Source: Bacteroidia bacterium (GTDB lineage: Bacteria > Bacteroidota > Bacteroidia > Bacteroidales > Azobacteroidaceae). From it: a DNA stretch of 11,312 nt. Position 1 is the stretch's first letter, and each line of letters starts with the position of its first letter. The notes under the pieces are model-generated. The model made no database searches, was not told the DNA's origin, and saw only the letters and a list, made by a program, of their open reading frames with translations. The translations under genes were made by a program, and so were the position numbers. The stretch spans positions 1 to 11,312 of the forward strand of contig BNTW01000086.1 of NCBI GenBank assembly GCA_025996895.1, read 5' to 3'. Shown here piece after piece: positions 1-7,024 of this stretch.

Positions 1-60
1 TTTAGCACCAAAAAACGAATGTTTTAACATATACACCATCCCACAGAACGTATAAAGCAT
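1..60 (-). CDS. Possible 5' end of an unrecognised gene, cut by the window edge
   Basis: On the minus strand an ATG at 58-60 opens a frame of 20 codons that reaches the window edge without a stop (it begins MLYTFCGMVYML). The same frame stays open upstream to a TAA at 121-123, and a TTG at 112-114 is an alternative start giving 38 codons. The frame follows radA in the same direction, with about 95 bases between the radA stop and the ATG. I see no Bacteroidetes-type promoter and no ribosome binding site in that gap. The residues match no family I recognise. A stretch this short can be open by chance, so this is a candidate only. Confidence 0.3.
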   Translation of the reverse strand, partial: MLYTFCGMVYMLKHSFFGAK

Positions 61-155
61 ATTTAACTTGGATATTTTTGATCTTTTAACACTTCGATAA
101 AGGGGTGGCTGCAATGTGGGTTAATAAATTTGAAAAGAAATCAAATGAAATGTAA

Positions 156-1529
156 TCACCCAAACAGTTCTCGAAAGGCTTCTTCCACTTTTCGCACTGC
201 TTTAATTTTTATCGCTAATTTGCTGTTGTTAAATCCTTTAAGATTGTTTTGCGGAATAAGGATTTGATGAAATCCGAGTTTTTCGGCTTCCAAAATCCGC
301 TGCTCAATCCGATTGACCGGACGAATTTCGCCCGACAAGCCGACTTCGCCGCATACACAGACTTCGCGCTCAATGGCTGCATCCAAATTGGACGACAGGA
401 TAGCCGCAATCACCGATAAATCCATAGCCGGATCATTCACACGCAAACCGCCGGCAATGTTGAGGAAAACATCTTTTTGTCCCAATTTGAAACCTGCGCG
501 TTTTTCCAAAACGGCTAACAGCATGTTCATTCGGCGAATATCGAAGCCGGTCGCGCTTCGCTGGGGCATGCCGTAAGCGGCAGTGCTAACCAACGCCTGA
601 GTTTCAATCAGGAAAGGCCTAACTCCTTCAACAGCAGCGGCTATGGCTACGCCGCTCAAACCTTCGTGGTTTTGCGTGAGCAACAGTTCCGACGGATTAT
701 TCACTTCGCGCAAGCCTTCTTGACGCATTTCGTAAATACCTAATTCAGAAGTACTTCCGAAACGATTTTTGATGTTGCGCAAAATCCGGTACATGTAATG
801 TTGGTCGCCTTCAAACTGGAGTACCGTATCCACGATATGTTCCAGCACTTTCGGGCCGGCAATATTGCCTTCCTTATTGATGTGGCCGATGAGTAGGACA
901 GGGGTACCGGTTTCTTTGGCGAATTTCAGGATAGCGGCAGCCGTCTCGCGCACTTGCGAAATACTTCCCGGACTTGATTCAACCCGTTCTGTATAAATCG
1001 TTTGAATGGAGTCGATTATCACCAAATCAGGCTTTTGATTATTGATGTGCGTAAAGATTTGTTCCAGATTGGTTTCGCAGACAATAAAGCATTTTCCATT
1101 GTCCGAGCCTAAACGTTCAGCCCTCAGTTTCAACTGTTTAGTACTTTCTTCACCGGAAACGTACAAGGTTTTATACTGATTTAATTTCAGTACGGTTTGC
1201 AGAACGAGGGTAGATTTGCCGATTCCGGGCTCGCCGCCAATCAAGACCAACGAACCGGGAACCAATCCGCCGCCGAGTACGCGGTTTAGTTCCTGGTCGT
1301 TCATGTCCATACGGATTTCATCGTCCGTCTGAATGTCTTTTAATAAAACCGGCTTCGATTTGAACGTATCGTAATTCGACAATTCCGTCAAAGTTTGTGT
1401 AGAACTTGTCTTTAAAACAATTTCTTCCACATACGTGTTCCATTCACTGCACACCGGACATTTGCCCAACCATTTGGGGGAGTCGTTGCCGCATTGTGTA
1501 CAAACAAAAGCTGTTTTCGTCTTCACCAC
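156..1529 (-). CDS. radA: DNA repair protein RadA (Sms)
   Basis: RadA is a RecA-like ATPase that helps process recombination intermediates (branch migration, D-loop extension) in DNA repair. The 457-residue protein has the whole family layout. There is an N-terminal four-cysteine zinc finger (C10, C13, C24, C27), a Walker A motif (GGEPGIGKST, 98-107) and a Walker B strand ending at D173. The RadA-specific KNRFG motif is at 254-258, and the C-terminal Lon-protease-like domain runs from about 285 to the end. Length is normal for the family. The start is GTG: the upstream in-frame codons are GAA and then a TAA stop at 1533-1535, and the first in-frame ATG (M74) would remove the zinc finger. A second GTG follows directly, but the first gives the usual spacing to the zinc finger. 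A strong hairpin ends 12 bases upstream of the start. The stop is TGA. Confidence 0.97.
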   Translation of the reverse strand: MVKTKTAFVCTQCGNDSPKWLGKCPVCSEWNTYVEEIVLKTSSTQTLTELSNYDTFKSKPVLLKDIQTDDEIRMDMNDQELNRVLGGGLVPGSLVLIGGEPGIGKSTLVLQTVLKLNQYKTLYVSGEESTKQLKLRAERLGSDNGKCFIVCETNLEQIFTHINNQKPDLVIIDSIQTIYTERVESSPGSISQVRETAAAILKFAKETGTPVLLIGHINKEGNIAGPKVLEHIVDTVLQFEGDQHYMYRILRNIKNRFGSTSELGIYEMRQEGLREVNNPSELLLTQNHEGLSGVAIAAAVEGVRPFLIETQALVSTAAYGMPQRSATGFDIRRMNMLLAVLEKRAGFKLGQKDVFLNIAGGLRVNDPAMDLSVIAAILSSNLDAAIEREVCVCGEVGLSGEIRPVNRIEQRILEAEKLGFHQILIPQNNLKGFNNSKLAIKIKAVRKVEEAFRELFG

Positions 1530-1541
1530 TTCTTATTAAAC

Positions 1542-1602
1542 ATAATAGTAATTATGTTCGGATTTCGATTTCTCAAATTTTCCGAACATAATTACTTATT
1601 AT
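1542..1602 (-). terminator. Long hairpin between the M3 peptidase and radA, probable terminator or leader structure
   Basis: A perfect 16-bp inverted repeat lies here: AGTAATTATGTTCGGA at 1547-1562 and its reverse complement at 1581-1596, with an 18-base loop. Outside it, after a single bulged T at 1597, five more pairs form (1542-1546 with 1598-1602). The loop may form a small inner stem (ATTT/AAAT). It starts 7 bases after the peptidase stop codon and ends 12 bases before the radA GTG. On the minus strand it is followed only by GTTTAATAAG, not a clean T-run, so a classical intrinsic terminator is uncertain. It could equally protect the 3' end of the peptidase mRNA, act as a leader structure for radA, or be an operator. 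The structure is certain; the function is inferred. Confidence 0.55.
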
Positions 1603-1608
1603 TACTAT

Positions 1609-3720
1609 TTATTTAATTTCTTCCAATCCTCTGTATTTCAACAACGGTGCAATTGTCGGTTGTTTTCCTCGAAAATTCAGATACATTTGATCGGCCGGAT
1701 AGGTTCCGCCCTGAGCTAAAATATTTTGACGGAAACGTTCGGCCACTGATTTATTAAAAATATCGCCGGTTTCGACAAACGCTTCATACGCATCAGCATC
1801 CAACACTTCCGACCATATATAGCTGTAATATCCGGCGGCATATCCACCTTCAAACGTATGCTTAAAATAAGTACTGCGGTATCTCGGCGGAATTTGTGAA
1901 ATCAGCCCGCGGTCGCTCAACGTTTTTGCTTCAAATTCGGTTACGTTAATCGTTTCAGGTGAAGGATTTACGTGATAATCCATGTCTAAATAAGAAGCAG
2001 CTAAATATTCGGTCGTCGCAAATCCTTGTCCGAATTTGGAAGCGGCCTGCATCTTATCAACCAAAGTTTGCGGAATGACTTCACCGGTTTGATAATGCGT
2101 GGCATAATACGCCAATACAGGCGGCTCAAATGCCCAATGTTCCATAAACTGCGACGGCAATTCCACAAAATCGCTAGGAACATCGCAAGTTGCGTGATAT
2201 TTGGTTGTTTTAAACAAATTATGTAAGGCATGTCCCATTTCGTGGAAAAAAGTTTCCGTTTCGTCGGGCGTCAATAAAGCCGGCGTATCACCCACAGGAG
2301 ATGTGAAATTGCAGACTACATACGTCAGCGGCAACACGCGCTTGCCTTCGCTGTCTTGATATGTGTCGCGATACGTTCCGCACCACGCGCCGACGGTTTT
2401 CAATCCCGGACGCGCATACAAGTCGACGAACAAAACGCCTAATTCGGTAACGCCGTCCTTATCCACGCACACAAAGGTCTGGACATCTTTGTTGGGCTTC
2501 GGAATATCCGTTTTCTCGTTAAATGTGATGCCGTAGAGTTGATTAGTCACCCAGAATAATCCTTTTACTACGTTTTCTGCCTTGAAATACGGACGCAATT
2601 CTTCGTCCGAAAGATTGTATTTTTGCGCTTTCAGTTTTTCGGAATAATACCGCCAATCCGAGCTTTTAAGCGGCGTCCCCTGCCCTACTATGCTCTGCAT
2701 TCCTGCTAATTCTTCTTTCGCTTTGGCCAACGCCGGCGTCCAGACTTTATCCAGCAAACCATAGACATTAGCGGCATTTTTTGCCATTCTTCTTTCCAAC
2801 ACATAACCGGTAAAATCTTTGTAACCCAATAAGTTAGCTTTCTGTTTGCGCAGAACGACAATCTTTTTCACGATTTCCTTGTTGTCGTATTCGTTATTGT
2901 TGTTGCAACGATTTAAATAAGCGGTAAAGATTTTATCTCTAAGTTCCTTATTATCATCGGAATATAAAAAAGGTATAATACTCGGATTATCCAAACCGAA
3001 CACCCATTTTCCGGTCAATCCGGCTTTTTCCGCGCGTTGCGCCGCACCGGCAATAATATCGGCCGACAATCCAGCTAAATCCGCCTCATTTTCAATGACT
3101 AACTGATATGAGCCAGTTTCATTCAGCACGTTTTGAGCAAATTTGTTTTCTAATCCCGACATTTCTTCGTTCAATTTTTTCAACGTTTCGCGGTCGGCTT
3201 CGGGAAGATTAACACCGTTGCGGACAAAATCTTTATACGTTTTTTCCAAAAGCATTTTTTCTTCCGCAGTCAGAGCCGTTGTGTCAGTGTTTTCTTTCAC
3301 ATATTTTATTTTCTCAAATAATTGCTGATTCAGTATGATTTTGTCGCCGTGCTTCGTCAAAACCGGAATTATTTCGCTTTCCAGCTTCAAATTCTCTTCT
3401 GTTCCGTTTGAGCTCGATTCGGCAAAAAACACATATTCCACTTTGCTCAACAACGCACCGGAAGCATCTAAAGCCGCAATCGTGTTTTGGAAATCCGGTG
3501 TTTCCTGATTATCGACAATCGCAGCGATTTCCGCCTCGTGTTCTTGCATGCCTTTGGTAAAGGCTTCGCGATAATTTTCTACCGTTATCCGGTCAAAAGG
3601 CGGTACTTCGTAGGCATTTTCCCATTTTTCAAAAAACGGATTTACCTGTTTTTTTTCTTTACATGCACTCATACACAATAGTGTTAATACAGTCAGTAAC
3701 AATAAATTAACTTTCTTCAT
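1609..3720 (-). CDS. dcp: M3 family zinc metallopeptidase, Dcp-like, predicted lipoprotein
   Basis: A 703-residue oligopeptidase of the thimet oligopeptidase/peptidyl-dipeptidase Dcp family (M3A). Relatives of this type release C-terminal dipeptides from short peptides. The zinc site is HEMGH at 493-497 (H493 and H497 ligands, E494 catalytic), with E520 in SDFVELPSQ as the likely third ligand. The C-terminal FKHTFEGGYAAGYYSY block supplies H621, Y627 and Y634, matching the substrate-binding His and Tyr residues known in Dcp. The N-terminus has two lysines, a hydrophobic stretch and a lipobox-like MSAC ending at C20, so the protein is probably a lipoprotein in the periplasm or on an envelope membrane, unlike cytoplasmic E. 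coli Dcp. The start ATG lies 4 bases after the permease stop, but a candidate promoter lies just upstream inside the permease gene. The family is certain; the exact specificity and the symbol dcp are inferred. Confidence 0.93.
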   Translation of the reverse strand: MKKVNLLLLTVLTLLCMSACKEKKQVNPFFEKWENAYEVPPFDRITVENYREAFTKGMQEHEAEIAAIVDNQETPDFQNTIAALDASGALLSKVEYVFFAESSSNGTEENLKLESEIIPVLTKHGDKIILNQQLFEKIKYVKENTDTTALTAEEKMLLEKTYKDFVRNGVNLPEADRETLKKLNEEMSGLENKFAQNVLNETGSYQLVIENEADLAGLSADIIAGAAQRAEKAGLTGKWVFGLDNPSIIPFLYSDDNKELRDKIFTAYLNRCNNNNEYDNKEIVKKIVVLRKQKANLLGYKDFTGYVLERRMAKNAANVYGLLDKVWTPALAKAKEELAGMQSIVGQGTPLKSSDWRYYSEKLKAQKYNLSDEELRPYFKAENVVKGLFWVTNQLYGITFNEKTDIPKPNKDVQTFVCVDKDGVTELGVLFVDLYARPGLKTVGAWCGTYRDTYQDSEGKRVLPLTYVVCNFTSPVGDTPALLTPDETETFFHEMGHALHNLFKTTKYHATCDVPSDFVELPSQFMEHWAFEPPVLAYYATHYQTGEVIPQTLVDKMQAASKFGQGFATTEYLAASYLDMDYHVNPSPETINVTEFEAKTLSDRGLISQIPPRYRSTYFKHTFEGGYAAGYYSYIWSEVLDADAYEAFVETGDIFNKSVAERFRQNILAQGGTYPADQMYLNFRGKQPTIAPLLKYRGLEEIK

Positions 3721-3724
3721 ATTT

Positions 3725-4855
3725 TTAAATTTTATTCTTATGCAAAAGTAACGATATTTTATAAATCAACAACGTAATAATAAAATAAATGCCGGTTTGC
3801 AACCACAAGGCCTTATATTCAAAGGCGATTTCGTTCAAAGACGCACCCATAGAATTGAGTTTGACAAAGCCCTGTATGCCGAAAGTGGAAGGAAACAGAT
3901 AGCCGAAATATTTCCAAAAAGCAGGAATAGCGGTTTGTGGCCACGATATTCCGGACATAAACAAGATGGGCAACGAAGTGAAAACCAATATCATCATGGG
4001 CGTTTCGCGTCCGCGAATGAAGGCGGCAACCACCATGGAAAAGAAAATGCAAGCCAGCAGATAAGGCAGGATAAACAGGGCAAGCGTCCCTTCATTTGCC
4101 AGATGAGGAAAATGAAACAGCGACGGCATGACAATAAATACCCAGATACTCATGAAAATATAAACGGTCAGGTAAGCCATCACCTTACCCAAAATCGTAC
4201 GCAAGGCATCGCTGTAAATGGGATTGTGCGGAACTAATGCACCCCGGTTCCGCTCGCGGGTGGTAGCACAAATCATGCTGATTCCCAACAAAAGCGTCTG
4301 TTGCACCACCAAAACCAAAATTCCCGGAACCAAAAACGAAGCAAAACCGTTTTGCGTATTATATAACGAGATCGCCTCATAAGGAACGGGAAGCTCTATC
4401 GCATTGACATTCACTATTTTACGCATTTCGAGCGAAGCCTCTGTCGTCGCCAGAAGAACGGCCTTGTAAAAAAGTAGTCCCGACATATCGGCATACAACG
4501 AAACGGTGGTCTGCTTTCCGCGATGTATATCTTGGCTGAACTCCTGTGGAATGAACAAAATGCCGTAAGCCTTTTTGCTATTGACGATTTCCTTTGCTTC
4601 CTCCATATTGGAGGCATATTTATAAACCTGCACATCGGGTGTGGCATCTATTCGACGGACAAAATCGCGCGACAGGGTGCTGTGCGACATATCGACCACC
4701 ACCATTGGTGTTTCCCGCATCACTTCCGGATTATAAATAATACTGTACAGCACCGGATAAATAAACGGCACAACAATGAAAAAGAGTACTACCCCAATAT
4801 CCCGGTAGATATTTTTCAGTTCTTCGCGCCAGATGGTAAATATCGGAAACTTCAT
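3725..4855 (-). CDS. ABC-2 type transporter permease (second of the pair)
   Basis: A 376-residue inner-membrane permease of the ABC-2 superfamily, of the kind paired in YbhS/YbhR-type drug exporters. The layout is typical: one membrane segment near residues 20-41, a periplasmic domain of about 130 residues (roughly 42-170), then five more segments near 171-193, 223-244, 256-279, 285-305 and 352-371. The SGISWP motif at 301-306 after the fifth segment is characteristic. It has no nucleotide-binding domain of its own. Its ATG follows the stop of the preceding permease by one base (TGA-T-ATG), which implies translational coupling, and the two permeases probably make a heterodimer. The substrate cannot be told from the sequence. 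The last codons overlap a candidate promoter for the downstream peptidase. Confidence 0.92.
   Translation of the reverse strand: MKFPIFTIWREELKNIYRDIGVVLFFIVVPFIYPVLYSIIYNPEVMRETPMVVVDMSHSTLSRDFVRRIDATPDVQVYKYASNMEEAKEIVNSKKAYGILFIPQEFSQDIHRGKQTTVSLYADMSGLLFYKAVLLATTEASLEMRKIVNVNAIELPVPYEAISLYNTQNGFASFLVPGILVLVVQQTLLLGISMICATTRERNRGALVPHNPIYSDALRTILGKVMAYLTVYIFMSIWVFIVMPSLFHFPHLANEGTLALFILPYLLACIFFSMVVAAFIRGRETPMMILVFTSLPILFMSGISWPQTAIPAFWKYFGYLFPSTFGIQGFVKLNSMGASLNEIAFEYKALWLQTGIYFIITLLIYKISLLLHKNKI
3743..3773 (-). promoter_or_regulatory. Candidate promoter for the M3 peptidase inside the permease 3' end
   Basis: On the minus strand GTTG (3770-3773) is followed after 19 bases by TACTTTTG (3743-3750). 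This is a full match to the Bacteroidetes -7 box TAnnTTTG and a three-of-four match to the -33 box TTTG. Transcription would start near 3736-3738, leaving a leader of about 16 bases before the peptidase ATG at 3720. The site lies within the last codons of the permease. It suggests the peptidase can be expressed apart from the export operon. Confidence 0.5.
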
Positions 4856-4856
4856 A

Positions 4857-6011
4857 TCAAGGCTGGTAAGATTTGTATTGTAACGACCATTTCAGACTGC
4901 GCAAAACGATTATCGGCAACAGGCCGAAAGCCAACAAAGCCATGTAGTGCGGCCATGAATAAAATAACGCGCGGCTGTTTAACGCCTGATCTACATAAAT
5001 CAGAAAATAATGCCGCAGGGGAAAAAGATTACTCATCAGTTGCACAGCGGGATACATTGCATCGACCGGATAGGAAAATCCCGAAATCGAAAACGAAATC
5101 ATGCCCCAAATACAGGCAAAACTCAATCCTAAACGCAAAGTCGGAAAACAACCAATCATGAAAACGCCCAGTGATTGCGAGGCAAAAATAAAGAACAGCA
5201 ACGCCAAAATCATATTCCAAATAGAGCCATTGACCGGAAATTCCATGAAAAGATAGAGAACGGCGAACATCATCAGTCCGACAATAAAGAAAATAATCGT
5301 TTGTGGAAGTAATTTGCCTATCAGGCTCTGTAAGATAGAGTTATTTCCTGTTTTCAGCCATTCGCCGGCCGTTTTTCCCTTGATTTCGCTGCCGATACTA
5401 TAAACGGTTACGCACATAATCAGTAACGAGAGAATTCCGAGCAAAATCACATTGTTCAGATAAACCGAATAGTTTAGCCAAGGGTTGCCGATGGGGTGCG
5501 TGTCTATCAAAATGGGCTGTATTGATGCTATGATTTGTGCGTTGGTGTAGCCCCTCGCCCGCCCCATTTGCAAAACTACCGAGCCTGAAGCCAGATTGGC
5601 AACCGTTTTCATGTCGCGAAACAACAGCGAGCCGGCAATCAAATAAGAATTATTGGTATAGAATGAGATTTTCGGCTGCTTTTCTACAACAACGTCCTGT
5701 GCGAAATGGCCGGGAATGAGAAAAATGCCGTAAATTTCGCCTCGTTGCATGGATTTTCGCGCTTCCTCAAAACTCGGATAATGGGCAGTGATTTTCGTTC
5801 CGGCAAAAGCATCCAACTGACGTGCCAGATTTCGTGACGGTGAAGAATTATCCAAATCGACTAATCCGGCCGGAAGTTTAGTCGGTAATCCGTTGTACAT
5901 CAACGAAATAAAAAACAGCAAAGAAATCAACGGCGCAACAATCATACAAAACCAATAAATTTTGTTTTTGCATAAACGCTCAATTTCTCTCCGTGCCGTT
6001 TGAAGAATCAT
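4857..6011 (-). CDS. ABC-2 type transporter permease (first of the pair)
   Basis: A 384-residue inner-membrane permease of the same ABC-2 family as its downstream neighbour, but clearly diverged from it. Membrane segments lie near 19-39, 185-207, 233-256, 265-287, 295-312 and 355-372. The first two are separated by a periplasmic domain of about 145 residues, as expected for ABC2_membrane_3-type proteins. SGFSYP at 310-315 and FPLRHY at 330-335 are conserved family blocks. It starts 13 bases after the HlyD-like gene and ends one base before the next permease. That 13-base spacer, ATAGGGTAGGGCG, is unusually G-rich for this window and may help set the start. The protein probably pairs with the second permease and contacts the HlyD-like adaptor. 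No ATPase gene is linked. The substrate is unknown. Confidence 0.92.
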   Translation of the reverse strand: MILQTARREIERLCKNKIYWFCMIVAPLISLLFFISLMYNGLPTKLPAGLVDLDNSSPSRNLARQLDAFAGTKITAHYPSFEEARKSMQRGEIYGIFLIPGHFAQDVVVEKQPKISFYTNNSYLIAGSLLFRDMKTVANLASGSVVLQMGRARGYTNAQIIASIQPILIDTHPIGNPWLNYSVYLNNVILLGILSLLIMCVTVYSIGSEIKGKTAGEWLKTGNNSILQSLIGKLLPQTIIFFIVGLMMFAVLYLFMEFPVNGSIWNMILALLFFIFASQSLGVFMIGCFPTLRLGLSFACIWGMISFSISGFSYPVDAMYPAVQLMSNLFPLRHYFLIYVDQALNSRALFYSWPHYMALLAFGLLPIIVLRSLKWSLQYKSYQP

Positions 6012-6024
6012 CGCCCTACCCTAT

Positions 6025-7017
6025 TTATTTGATTATCACCGACATACCCGGATAGATCTCATCTATTGCTTCAACAGGACGCGCTTTGATCTCAAAAGTT
6101 TTCAAATCATACTGACCGTTGGTTTTGGTCGCTTTCCAGGCAGCATACGTCCCCATGTCTTTCATATAATAGATGTTCAGCGAAACGGATTTGTCAAGCG
6201 CGGGAATATAAGCGGTAACCATTTGGCCGATTTGCTTATTTTTTAACAAATCTTCGCGGACGTTAAACACCACCCACATATCTTTTTTGTCCATCACGTT
6301 CATTATGGGCGTTCCTGTGCCGACTAATTCACCGACTTGCGGGAAAATTTCGGAAATTTCGCCGTCGATGGGTGAAATTAAATATTGCTCGCTCAAGTAT
6401 GATTTGACTTCATCGACTGCTCCTTTCGCGCGATTGACCAATGCCTGCGCCGCCATTTTGTCTTCTTTTTCCGCGCCGTTTTTCGCCATCGTGCATTGCG
6501 ACCACGCTGCCTGTTCGGTAGCTTTCATGGCTTGAAAATTTGCTTCGGCTTCGTCGCGTTTTTGCGCCGGAACAACGCCTTTATCAAAGAGATTTTGCAT
6601 GCGCTGATACGATTTTTCCGCAATATTCAAACCGGCTTTAGCTTTCTGCCACAGCGCGTAAGCCGAATGAATTTGCTCTTCCCGCGCCCCTTTGTTTGCC
6701 TTATCGCTTTGTGCCTGAGCAGCTTCTTGCGCCGCCTGCGCCTGCTCTAATTTGGCCTGCACTTCGGGATTGTCCAAAACAGCCAGCGTATCGCCCGCAT
6801 GAACTGTTTGTCCTTCGGTAACTCGAATTTCCAGAATACGTCCCGGCACTTTCCCCGATATACGGACTTCTTTTGTTTCTGCTTGTCCCTGAATGATTTC
6901 CGGCTTCGGTTTCAACAAAAACCAACCGGCGACTATCAACAAAATAATCACTGCCAGCAGAAAAATGAATGCCAGCAACATATTGTTTTTACGGATTAAT
7001 TTCAAATCTGTTTCCAT
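6025..7017 (-). CDS. HlyD-family periplasmic adaptor (membrane fusion protein)
   Basis: A 330-residue adaptor that would join the two inner-membrane permeases to the outer-membrane TolC-like channel. It has a short cytoplasmic N-terminus, one membrane anchor at about 14-35 and a first lipoyl half-motif at 50-85 (ISGKVPGRILEI, VTEGQTVHAGD). A long alanine- and glutamine-rich helical hairpin covers about 85-205, the part expected to dock with TolC. The second lipoyl half is at about 212-242 (SPIDGEISEIFPQVGELV), followed by a beta-barrel domain ending in PGMSVIIK. The size and the long hairpin resemble the YbhG/YhiI group that works with ABC-2 permeases. It follows the TolC-like gene after 7 bases and precedes the first permease by 13, in keeping with one operon. 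Confidence 0.94.
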   Translation of the reverse strand: METDLKLIRKNNMLLAFIFLLAVIILLIVAGWFLLKPKPEIIQGQAETKEVRISGKVPGRILEIRVTEGQTVHAGDTLAVLDNPEVQAKLEQAQAAQEAAQAQSDKANKGAREEQIHSAYALWQKAKAGLNIAEKSYQRMQNLFDKGVVPAQKRDEAEANFQAMKATEQAAWSQCTMAKNGAEKEDKMAAQALVNRAKGAVDEVKSYLSEQYLISPIDGEISEIFPQVGELVGTGTPIMNVMDKKDMWVVFNVREDLLKNKQIGQMVTAYIPALDKSVSLNIYYMKDMGTYAAWKATKTNGQYDLKTFEIKARPVEAIDEIYPGMSVIIK

Positions 7018-7024
7018 ATTATTT

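Noticed and set aside
73..80. TATTTTTG on the plus strand, a full match to the -7 box
   Set aside because: No -33 box lies at the right distance, and it would transcribe antisense into the radA 3' end; such 8-mers are expected by chance in AT-rich DNA.
128..146. Small hairpin (ATTTGA/TCAAAT) just after the radA stop
   Set aside because: The stem has only six AT-rich pairs and no T-run follows it on the minus strand, so it is too weak to call a terminator.
1542..1602. Insertion-sequence or MITE remnant between the peptidase and radA
   Set aside because: The inverted repeat is short, has no target duplication that I can see and shares no sequence with the mutS2 element; a hairpin in the transcript is the simpler reading.
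3797..4237. 146-codon open frame on the plus strand
   Set aside because: It is antisense to the second permease, and its hydrophilic, Gln- and His-rich translation shows no domain; a shadow frame.
4523..5161. 212-codon open frame on the plus strand across both permeases
   Set aside because: It lies antisense to two well-supported permease genes, has no recognisable family features and no promoter, and is best explained as a shadow of their codon use.
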